DNA of 16,982 nucleotides from an uncultured Erysipelotrichaceae bacterium (lineage in GTDB: Bacteria; Bacillota_I; Bacilli_A; RF39; UBA660), in NCBI GenBank assembly GCA_902796215.1, contig CADBNY010000152.1, positions 1-16,982 on the forward strand, given 5' to 3'. Both the position numbers and the translations under genes were made by a program. Below, one piece after another: positions 9,201-16,982 of this stretch (position 1 is the first letter of the stretch; every line of letters begins with the position of its first letter). The notes under the pieces were generated by a model. It searched no databases. It was not told the DNA's origin and was given only the letters and a program-made list of their open reading frames with translations.

Positions 9201-12200
9201 TTAGTAGAAATTTCATGTTTCAAATCAGTTAATCTAACTTTTATAGAAGCCAAATATTCATTCATTTCTGAATAACCACCATCAATTGTCCTTGGTGGAA
9301 CAGAAGAAGCTTTATCATAAGCTACACAGCCACGATAACCAGAAATATAAGAAGACCCTCCACTTCCTGGATTCTTATAATTTGAACCATTATCAGTAGC
9401 ATAGCCACCATAATAGCCTCCTCCTCCTCCAGCAACAGGATAATTTCTTCGAACATAAACACCATTTTGACCATAACCAAAAGCATAACCAGATATTTGA
9501 GTAGCAGCAATACTAGTAGAAACGGTAAAACTAGATAAAGCACCAGCAGCACCTCCATCAATACCATCAGAGGCACCACCACCACCACCAGCAACCATAA
9601 TCCTAGATTTCAAAGACTCTGTATCATTCCAATCTCCTAAAACAAGACGAACATCAGTGGCACCGCCACCACCTCCATCAGCCTCATCATCAGAGTGATC
9701 CCAATCAGCAGAACCTCCACCATTCCAGCCACCAGCGGTCATAGTTCTAGGAACAGCATCACTACCTTTTCCTCCTACAAAAATATATAAAGGAGTATTT
9801 TTTTCAAGATGTATATCGCCAGCAGTATAAGCTCCTCCACCACCTGTATTAGAAGCACGAGAACCAGCATCTAAAATATTTTTTCCACCAGCAGCTCCCC
9901 ATAATTCAATTCTATAATCACCAGTAGTAGGCACCATAAAAGTTTGAACATCACCAATATAACTAAAATCAAAAACTTCTTTTGTTTTCTGATTAGTAAT
10001 ACGTGCATAACCATCATATGGATTTCCTTTTAAATAAGATGCATCTTCATCAAAAGAGTTAAAATACTCATTTCCAGAATGCATAACAGTATTAGTAAAT
10101 CGATACCCAGAAGAATGATAAGATAAAGTAACCGGTAAGGTAAAGTCATCTGTATCTGAAGTAATAACGATATCCTTAAACCATACATCAGTTCTCTCAT
10201 TTTTACTAGCTGGAGTATTAAGCAAAAATCCCACATAACTTGATGGTAAATTAAAAGAAAAACTATATTTTTTATATTCTTTAGTTAAACCTTCTAATTT
10301 ATGCGATAAGGTATTATCATAATTATTTGAAATATAAGCATCAGCAAAATATTCACTTTTACTATCATACTTAGCATAAAAACTAACAGTTACATGTTTT
10401 CCTGCAACCTCTGGAAGATAATAAGAAAAATTAACATAACCATTCTTTCCACCAAATCTTACAGCATTATTATCTAAATCATATTGCTTATATCCAGTGT
10501 TTCCCTCTTTCCTAATACGATCATAGTCACGTATATTAAACAAATTATCTCCTGTCAATTGCCTAGTCATTTCTTGTAACTCAATTGTACCGGAAATACC
10601 ATTTTCAGTATTAATTAATTCATCTTTTAAAACATAGTCATTTTCAAAAGTACTATTATCATATCCAATATTATATTGTTCAGAATAATACTTAAAAGAA
10701 TAATTTACATTAGAATCTAACTTAGTATAACTTAACTGTACAAATGACCCATTAATTTCAAGACTCTCCATAGCAATCAATTTAGAAAAAGGATCTCTAA
10801 CTTCAAGTAAAACTCTATCTCCTTCAATTGCTCCATCTGCATCAACAATTCTAACATCAAAATCTATCATATTATTATTAACAAAACGATTTTGAATATC
10901 CACATAAGCATTTCTTTTTAATGTCTTAAAACCCTTAATTCCAGAAACTACAGTAATTTTTTCTACTGTTCGTCCTTGTGTAACTGTAGAAGTATAACTA
11001 ATACTATAATTAGTAACAGAATTTAATCCCGTAAGTTCATTAATAATACTTTCTCCAGAAACAAAATTACTTAATTCTTCTCCACGATAAATTTTTCGAT
11101 ATATAACATTATTATTTTCATCTTTTACATCTATTTCAAAAGCCGTTAATAATTGAAGTAAAATACTAGAAACATTATCATAGTCTAAAGATGTACTCAA
11201 ACTAGCACTAGTATCACGAACATCACGAATATCAGTAATAACACGAACATAGCCTAAAGAAGATAATGGTAAAGTTGTAAATCTTCCTTCACCCATAACA
11301 ACATTATTAATAGTACCATTACCATCTAATAAATCATAATCTCCCATAATTTTTATATAATAAGTAGAATTAGAATCCAAATCGGTAAGTCTAAAAAGCT
11401 CTTCATGAAGTGATGAATTAATTTTTCCATCTGCTACTATAACATTTTGATTATCAAAAATAACATATCGATAATTACTAATATTAACATTATCAGAATT
11501 TTTAAGTGAAATTTGAATATCAGTATAATTAACTTCATTTTTAACAACTTTAAAACTAGAAGTAGGTACTGCTTTAGAAGTTCTAGTAGAGCCCTTATTT
11601 TTAGAAACATTAAGAGGATTACCAAAATTATCATAAAAAGAAACTTCAAAATTCTGCACCATATTACTTTTTAATGATGTAGGTGATTCATAATTATAAG
11701 TTTTACCATTAATTAAAGACTTTAACATAGCAGAAGAAAAATTATAACTTTCACCATTAATAACAATTATACCTTTACTTAATCCCTTTAAAGCTTCATT
11801 ATCAAAACTAGAAGATATTCTAAAATTATTTAATTCAATTTTATCAGAGTAAATAGAACCTGTATCAAACTCTAATTCAATAGGCTCTAAAGTTTTATAA
11901 TCACCAGTTGTAATTGTTTGTTCAAAAAAAGTTGATTCCTTTTTTTTATGCTCTTCATCATAAAAACGATAACTTCCTACTAACTTAAAAGTTGTATTAG
12001 GAATTAAACCTACTATTTGAATCTTTCCCGAAGAAACAAAAACTTTTCTAGAATATAATTTATCTCCAATAAATAATTGAAAATTAATTCCTCCAGTAAT
12101 AGCCCCAGAAGGATCTGAAATAAATAACTTTGAATCAGCAGAATATACATTAGCAGTAAAATCATCAGCTTTTACTTTAGGTTTTACATACTTTACCTCA

Positions 12201-12991
12201 CCAGTTGTCTCATTTTCAGAAACTTTAACTGAATTATCTTCAATAATATATTCTTCCTCTTCTTCTTCTATTTCTTCTAAAATCTCTTCTTCTTTATCCC
12301 TAAGTCCAATAAAAGCCAAAAAATCATCATAAGAATACTTTTTATCTCCTACTAAAATATCATCATTTAAAGTAATACCTTCAATAATATCAAAAACTAG
12401 CTTTCCACTTTTATCATAATAATAATATTTAACATAATTTTCTTGAAAATTAATAATACTATTTAAAGCTATCTTTTTACCACGATAAGACATAGGAAAA
12501 GATAAATCACACAAGTTAACATAAGAACCATTTTCTAATTGTAAAAAGATGTAATCTTCATAATCAGATTGACTATAATCTCCATAATTATATAATTTTC
12601 CATCAGTAATAGTAAAATTTTCATAAGTATCAAAAAATTCAAACTTTTTACTTATCAACTGATTATTAGCATTCGTATTAACAATAGCCAAGCCATTATT
12701 AGTAAATATTGGATATCTAACATTTACTTCTTTCTTTTTATCTTCTTCTCCTATAAAAAATCTACCTAAATTTTGATAAATATTATCTTTACTAGACATT
12801 TTTAATAATTTAATATTATTTTTCTTAACAGTTTTTTTATCAGACATCAATTCTTTATCAATTACATTTCCTGAAACAAAATAACCATCTTGAGCAATCA
12901 AACTAGAAGATGAGAAACGAGTAACGAAAAAAATAAAAAAAGTAAGAATCAATAAAAATAATGATACAACCCCTATAGTTTTTTTATTCAT
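3257..12991 (-). CDS. Giant doubly anchored multidomain surface protein of the F1-like ATPase operon
   Basis: At 3244 residues (about 360 kDa) this is the main product of the operon. It has a hydrophobic segment at each end (about 5-24 and 3212-3232), the first after MNKK and the second followed by the basic tail KNAKDLKVKGER. Both ends should therefore be cytoplasmic, with about 3190 residues outside. In order: an N-terminal beta-rich domain (35-230); an acidic run (234-248); several Fn3/Ig-like sandwiches (270-800) with closing strands such as LIPNTTFKL and LDSNSTYYIKI; a CBM-like jelly roll (810-945); a glycine-rich domain of ALK/PF12810 type (1014-1226) with IELWGAAGG and runs of five glycines; then three units of sandwich plus beta-helix entered near 1335, 1762 and 2225 by variants of DLDFSG, with GLUG-like GGIVGY repeats; and a C-terminal region with propeller-like strands. 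No protease or glycosidase catalytic motif stands out. The start is supported by AAGGTGGTGAT. It is probably an adhesin or force-receiving surface element; the function is inferred from context only. Confidence 0.9.
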   Translation of the reverse strand: MNKKTIGVVSLFLLILTFFIFFVTRFSSSSLIAQDGYFVSGNVIDKELMSDKKTVKKNNIKLLKMSSKDNIYQNLGRFFIGEEDKKKEVNVRYPIFTNNGLAIVNTNANNQLISKKFEFFDTYENFTITDGKLYNYGDYSQSDYEDYIFLQLENGSYVNLCDLSFPMSYRGKKIALNSIINFQENYVKYYYYDKSGKLVFDIIEGITLNDDILVGDKKYSYDDFLAFIGLRDKEEEILEEIEEEEEEYIIEDNSVKVSENETTGEVKYVKPKVKADDFTANVYSADSKLFISDPSGAITGGINFQLFIGDKLYSRKVFVSSGKIQIVGLIPNTTFKLVGSYRFYDEEHKKKESTFFEQTITTGDYKTLEPIELEFDTGSIYSDKIELNNFRISSSFDNEALKGLSKGIIVINGESYNFSSAMLKSLINGKTYNYESPTSLKSNMVQNFEVSFYDNFGNPLNVSKNKGSTRTSKAVPTSSFKVVKNEVNYTDIQISLKNSDNVNISNYRYVIFDNQNVIVADGKINSSLHEELFRLTDLDSNSTYYIKIMGDYDLLDGNGTINNVVMGEGRFTTLPLSSLGYVRVITDIRDVRDTSASLSTSLDYDNVSSILLQLLTAFEIDVKDENNNVIYRKIYRGEELSNFVSGESIINELTGLNSVTNYSISYTSTVTQGRTVEKITVVSGIKGFKTLKRNAYVDIQNRFVNNNMIDFDVRIVDADGAIEGDRVLLEVRDPFSKLIAMESLEINGSFVQLSYTKLDSNVNYSFKYYSEQYNIGYDNSTFENDYVLKDELINTENGISGTIELQEMTRQLTGDNLFNIRDYDRIRKEGNTGYKQYDLDNNAVRFGGKNGYVNFSYYLPEVAGKHVTVSFYAKYDSKSEYFADAYISNNYDNTLSHKLEGLTKEYKKYSFSFNLPSSYVGFLLNTPASKNERTDVWFKDIVITSDTDDFTLPVTLSYHSSGYRFTNTVMHSGNEYFNSFDEDASYLKGNPYDGYARITNQKTKEVFDFSYIGDVQTFMVPTTGDYRIELWGAAGGKNILDAGSRASNTGGGGAYTAGDIHLEKNTPLYIFVGGKGSDAVPRTMTAGGWNGGGSADWDHSDDEADGGGGGATDVRLVLGDWNDTESLKSRIMVAGGGGGASDGIDGGAAGALSSFTVSTSIAATQISGYAFGYGQNGVYVRRNYPVAGGGGGYYGGYATDNGSNYKNPGSGGSSYISGYRGCVAYDKASSVPPRTIDGGYSEMNEYLASIKVRLTDLKHEISTNDYYIRIYLDGDEIASSPYRYDLVDHTVLDEIKQYSLKKNKKYTIKLSIKIRNRFYDIDSIYVVTNNEIWSIKTVDEFFNMHPNGKYVVVNDLDFSGINKYVTNFYGELDCQGHSLNLNWNGRGYLFQYTRGGSNIKNVVLNVSLDNPTAKTWSSPFVLYHYGTIDNVQVNVLQSTDVSNYAVGILTYANYSIIKNFVIHTEVEVYAQSRFGLVTYSNQGLIKNGYIYGEDINAMKIANNVQKDVGALASQATTNSRIQNVFSLIGVKKDPSMASENATGNLIGYANVGKMENSFSVEKDDTSTNLSTQDPNYGRRSSMSAKNLFYASKKTYMAGLSNKISFLSLYDTSFLNSLLNNDKKFEINQYVELGYYPQLIMNDCMPNLDWIPLPSVSDEDLIDVTSVEEVSNSGDSAIVKLHINNPAGETIDSVGIQDIGKVRKISQENEMGKTVLTIEISEAMSYKSKYDLRVIKAINHLGKLYEISFNKGERSLDIDLYYPISTVNDWLRMNVEPTDNYFLTSDLDFAGVDESRIHISKDFSGILNGNGHVIKNISIPSKTGVFNKLVNNAIIKNLFIENYKKTSNTAYGGFVYTNSGTPTFDNVHMTNSSAKATTYLGSLIGYGAGNGVIIVNCSSTGFKSITNPDLSDVRIGGLVGYMAGNGYISNSFVQDVDIDIMDSIATYGIGGIVGQLANGSITNCYATGSIKSNSIYVGGIVGYSNAIISNCWSDVNIYSELDYVGGITGKRDHDTISSTLVVGPIYSNYVGGNINRTSGNSLLIPQKNYFWSEQPFYGYLTGDATAEKPLTSEQLKNVDTYHDLFDFGDDFDYSQVEEGILPKLNSISGELLPNQQDHKFESQKFNVRGVIQTTQRVEDGDVYFILDNPDNYEVTTVTFDYLKFEENNIRITNTGEGYTIVSISGVRPIRYYDFYTLTGVSYKTSSNATAQTVYKYIQVDLQFYKTLSSYTDWRSISTSTTENYRLTGDLDFSGVANINTNVSIGRLEGQGAGYAIKNITINDIKTTFSLIRKITSSLKNVRFENITFNIKDGSSYNSYCNIIRLNLANIENVEFNNITINAPGVTNYVGPIAINRGQSLRNITIKNSRFIGKNYVSGLIGNSQALDAYMINADNVTVYGDGSYVGAVLGNRGYSASTRWFYVTGNNLNVTGRNYTGGLYGVGGANYSTITHSTVHGLAGAERVGGIAGSNADRYAYYYEADDIDVITDDAVTYTGGLFGWAYDAYYCYIRNSRITSYGTSAVYTGGIQGYKSGYANYYNGVVDTVITSSGTGGTGGLVGYSSGSGTNCYSYVTKTEINGVSNVGGGIGNGRNSRFYYSTINVKINASGFNVGGVYGYINNVDAADSTYSDVVHEIVLENSEIVGSDNVALFAGYATGNVLFDKFFYNVYLVGTVTTTGSRYGIVLPQNSVSSLELSSILPRFYVYDQCILNGDKIGDIAFLNDAISNLTLITANNLATQSYYASHGITTSYFTFTDYNGSNLINNGYYPFVKTATGQIPIKLPTSTVSFNTFGLSLRSINDVYHELPTLDVYSSGINTINFELSDLDSSVKMEIYENQKLVFDNYLTHRVYSFYYDYSSSIKIVLSDGKNKKVYSYGAEDLVNTVTTFKNTYAYIYDGKLKGNIKTTSDQYIHIYGKYALTKSYDIYDLEKEEFKSRGNNYSLTDTGKIISLFEFDIGEAKVDTYYKYSVIHKKDQDIYYDGQLFYQNGSLEIIDASLENVKNTVIIDKSGNKNFVTVLGTNGIIYNLKDEMQLPSRFTNANIKYMTHNINNNSNMVVVMYDTGRVVVFDYRTGTEKVVEKATEKISVFEYIKSSSVFQKSIIDDNVIQSYDESIELQNKLEEKPIYTDGDGNYFSGDTDNEKKSTNNSINSSYVTYYNAVKNSYDVVDMGSIISGDKKEIVTENDKIYTSNYLMRFYMKESTYHKVKNNINVVYLLLIVLFSVFVALILWFKNAKDLKVKGER

Positions 12992-13010
12992 ATACTCATC
13001 ACCACCTTAA

Positions 13011-13748
13011 TTAAGACAATACTTTTAACTTACTAATATCTTTAATTAATAATCTTGATTTACCATTATAATACATAATATCAAGAGTAGCATTTAGCTT
13101 ATAATTATCATTTTGAATTATTACCTCATCTAAAATATTTTCATATACCTTACAATCATCTTCTGCAAAATTATATACTTCTACATTATGATTAAAAGTA
13201 TCAACAGAAATATAGGACAAAGGCCCTAAAGATATACGATTTTCACCAAAAGAAACAACAACATCTTCTGCAAAAAAATATAAATCCTTTCCATCATAAA
13301 TAACAGAATTAGTTATTTTGATGTTCTTCTTTCCCTCTTTAATACTATAATAATCCAAATCTTTGTATATTAAAGAATAATAATTAATTCTATACTGAAG
13401 ACCTTCTTTTGGCTTAATAACAGCCATAGATTCTGGAAATAATACTTTTTCTTCATCTTTATAATATAAAGGAGTAGAATTCAAGTTAACACTATCTTTG
13501 CCAAAAGTAATCTTAGTAACTTTCATATCATCTTTATTCAATTTAATAGAGCCTTTATATTCCATTTTAAAACCCATAAAATATTGATATAAATCATGCT
13601 TCTCAATTTTATATTCATCTACTTTCTTTCGGAACATAAAGTAAGAAAAAGTAACAATAACAATTAATAATAAAACAAACCATTTAATATTCTTTTTTTT
13701 AAATACTACTTTTCCAATATTAACAAGAAAGCCTTTAAATTTCTTCAT
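13011..13748 (-). CDS. Single-anchor exported protein of the F1-like ATPase operon
   Basis: The family is not recognised. The 245-residue protein has a basic N-terminus, one transmembrane segment at about 21-39 (KKKNIKWFVLLLIVIV), and a beta-strand-rich remainder expected outside the cell. The ATG at 13748 is chosen because GGAGG sits eight bases before it; an in-frame ATG 14 codons upstream lacks such a site. The start lies 14 bases inside the end of the previous gene, so translation is likely coupled. The part from about residue 87 to 235 (VNLNSTP, YDGKDLYFFAED, RISLGPLSYISV) follows the same order of motifs as the N-terminal domain of the giant protein encoded next (VNVRYP, TDGKLYNYGDYS, YVNLCDLSF), which suggests a shared fold or duplication. 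A role as a linker between the membrane subunit and the giant protein is inference. Confidence 0.82.
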   Translation of the reverse strand: MKKFKGFLVNIGKVVFKKKNIKWFVLLLIVIVTFSYFMFRKKVDEYKIEKHDLYQYFMGFKMEYKGSIKLNKDDMKVTKITFGKDSVNLNSTPLYYKDEEKVLFPESMAVIKPKEGLQYRINYYSLIYKDLDYYSIKEGKKNIKITNSVIYDGKDLYFFAEDVVVSFGENRISLGPLSYISVDTFNHNVEVYNFAEDDCKVYENILDEVIIQNDNYKLNATLDIMYYNGKSRLLIKDISKLKVLS

Positions 13749-14280
13749 TACGATACCTCCTAATATATTTTGTTCTAGAAACAACATCATTAATATTTCT
13801 TATAAAAAAGTAAATGATACATAGTCCAATAAAGAAAAGTAATAAAAAATTCCCCAATAACACATACCAGACAAACTGTACCTCTGCTAAATAATTAGAC
13901 AATACTTTGCTTGAAATTAATGAAAAATAAAAAGCAATATTACTACCTAAAGTCAAAAGAAGATTTTTAATACTTTTAGAACAAATTCCAAATAGAAAAG
14001 ATAAAAATATCAATGTATATAAATGTAACATTCCTAATGTTGCTCTATTCATATACATATAAAACAGAAAAATAGAACATACACAATGAACAGAAATAGC
14101 AAATATTGATATGTCATCTAACTCCATAAGAAAACCAAATATTTTTTGTCTTAAACCATTCATTTTCTTATTTTTATTATGTTGCTTTAAAAGAAAATGA
14201 AAAAAAATATAACTTACACATACAACAATAATAAAAACAATTAAAAATCTAAAGACAATTTGAATAATATTACGTATCAT
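13735..14280 (-). CDS. Five-helix membrane protein, candidate X0 subunit of the F1-like ATPase
   Basis: The 181-residue protein is strongly hydrophobic, with predicted segments at about 8-31, 57-78, 82-99, 104-124 and 135-160, and a basic C-terminus (RTKYIRRYRNEE). It resembles neither F0 subunit a nor the c proteolipid: none of the segments carries a buried glutamate or aspartate, the acidic residues sit at loops (E53, D55, D56, E133, D165), and the arginine typical of subunit a is not apparent. It follows epsilon after four bases, with AAGGAGAT as the ribosome site. It is the only multi-pass protein in the visible operon, so it is the best candidate for the membrane base on which the F1-like part sits. 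I do not recognise the family and infer the role from position. Confidence 0.8.
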   Translation of the reverse strand: MIRNIIQIVFRFLIVFIIVVCVSYIFFHFLLKQHNKNKKMNGLRQKIFGFLMELDDISIFAISVHCVCSIFLFYMYMNRATLGMLHLYTLIFLSFLFGICSKSIKNLLLTLGSNIAFYFSLISSKVLSNYLAEVQFVWYVLLGNFLLLFFIGLCIIYFFIRNINDVVSRTKYIRRYRNEEI

Positions 14281-14284
14281 TATT

Positions 14285-16660
<2,376 letters not shown>

Positions 16661-16678
16661 AAATAATCACTCTTTCAC

Positions 16679-16982
16679 TTAAACATCTAATGTCTCTATC
16701 TCCGGAGTATAACTTTTAACTATTGTCGGATTTTCCATAATAGGCTCATCAGTTTTATTAGCTATAATTTGTGGAACAGTTACACTTGCAATGTCAGCCT
16801 GAACAATAGGAACTTCTGGAGCATTTGCCACTATTTGTGGAAACTCAGTAGTAAAGCTACTTTCAATAACAGGCTCTTCAACAACTTTATTTTCCACAAC
16901 TGCTGGTTGCATTACTGGTGCTTCTTCAATAACTTTATTTTCCACAACTGCTGGTTGCATTACTGGTGCTTCTTCAACAACT
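16679..16982 (-). CDS. C-terminal end of an upstream protein, probably the F1-like alpha subunit tail
   Basis: Only the last 100 or so codons are in the window; the open frame runs off the edge and ends in TAA at 16679. The visible part is low-complexity and rich in P, V, E and A, with a 16-residue tandem repeat containing EEAPVMQPAVVENKV, then a looser region (FPQIVANAPEVP, VPQIIANKTDEP) ending SYTPEIETLDV. It has no helix or strand pattern of a folded domain and should be disordered. Because the next genes are gamma, beta and epsilon in the standard atp order, the missing gene is most likely alpha and this is a C-terminal extension that ordinary alpha subunits lack. A separate proline-rich protein is the alternative. 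The gamma gene follows 18 bases later. Confidence 0.7.
   Translation of the reverse strand, partial: VVEEAPVMQPAVVENKVIEEAPVMQPAVVENKVVEEPVIESSFTTEFPQIVANAPEVPIVQADIASVTVPQIIANKTDEPIMENPTIVKSYTPEIETLDV
16883..16982 (-). repeat. 48-bp tandem repeat coding a 16-residue unit
   Basis: Positions 16883-16930 and 16931-16978 are 48-base copies differing at one base (the last T versus C), and a third copy begins at 16979 and leaves the window. The period is a multiple of three, so unit gain or loss keeps the frame and changes only tail length. The near identity points to recent expansion or ongoing homogenisation. Confidence 0.92.

Noticed and set aside
9322..9594. Hydrophobic Leu/Val-rich minus-strand frame inside the glycine-rich domain
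   Set aside because: It is an out-of-frame reading of GGN glycine codons and gives artificial Val/Leu/Met runs.
9570..9595. CAC/ACC trinucleotide run as a phase-variation tract
   Set aside because: It is a short run of glycine codons, and unit changes would keep the frame, so it is not a switch.
10030..10236. Leu/Ile-rich minus-strand frame inside the giant gene (a similar one lies at 11437-11649)
   Set aside because: Both are alternate-frame shadows of the giant gene with no ribosome site.
13749..13790. Longer start for the 245-residue protein
   Set aside because: The upstream ATG lacks a spaced ribosome site and would deepen the overlap, while GGAGG is well placed for the ATG at 13748.

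Overview
The window is AT-rich (GC visibly below about 30%), tightly packed, and every gene supported here lies on the minus strand, so transcription runs from high to low coordinates. Ribosome binding sites are strong (GGAGG or AAGGAG type). The code appears to be the standard bacterial one: the roughly fifteen tryptophans I can pick out in the 3244-residue protein are all TGG, and the PRPP synthetase ends on TGA. This fits an uncultured, low-GC Bacilli or Mollicutes-related gut lineage (RF39-like) that has not reassigned TGA. It does not fit a true Mycoplasma. The taxon is an inference.

Region 1 (2626-16982) is one operon. In transcription order it holds: the tail of an off-window gene, probably the alpha subunit, ending in 48-bp tandem repeats; an F1-type gamma subunit; a catalytically intact F1-type beta subunit; a short epsilon-like subunit; a five-helix membrane protein; a 245-residue single-anchor protein; a 3244-residue protein with a membrane anchor at each end; a 194-residue single-anchor protein; and a rho-independent terminator. 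No c, a, b or delta gene of F0 is in the visible part. The layout matches the seven-gene F1-like-X0 ATPase clusters (Types 2 and 3) described in mycoplasmas, where alpha-, beta-, gamma- and epsilon-like proteins sit with membrane proteins of unknown function. A Type 3 relative is linked to gliding in Mycoplasma mobile.

The giant protein takes up more than half of the window. Its predicted exterior part of about 3190 residues contains Fn3/Ig-like sandwiches, a jelly-roll module resembling a carbohydrate-binding module, an ALK-type glycine-rich domain, three sandwich-plus-beta-helix units with GLUG-like motifs, and a propeller-like C-terminal part. The working model is inference: a cytoplasmic rotary-type ATPase drives, through the small membrane proteins, a large surface protein tethered at both ends.

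Region 2 (1-2625) is unrelated housekeeping and decay. A cation diffusion facilitator gene is broken by a frameshift and an in-frame TGA. It is followed by an intact, somewhat long PRPP synthetase gene with its own likely promoter and a terminator at the window edge. I see no RNA gene, mobile element or CRISPR array, and no stretch over 300 bases without a gene.
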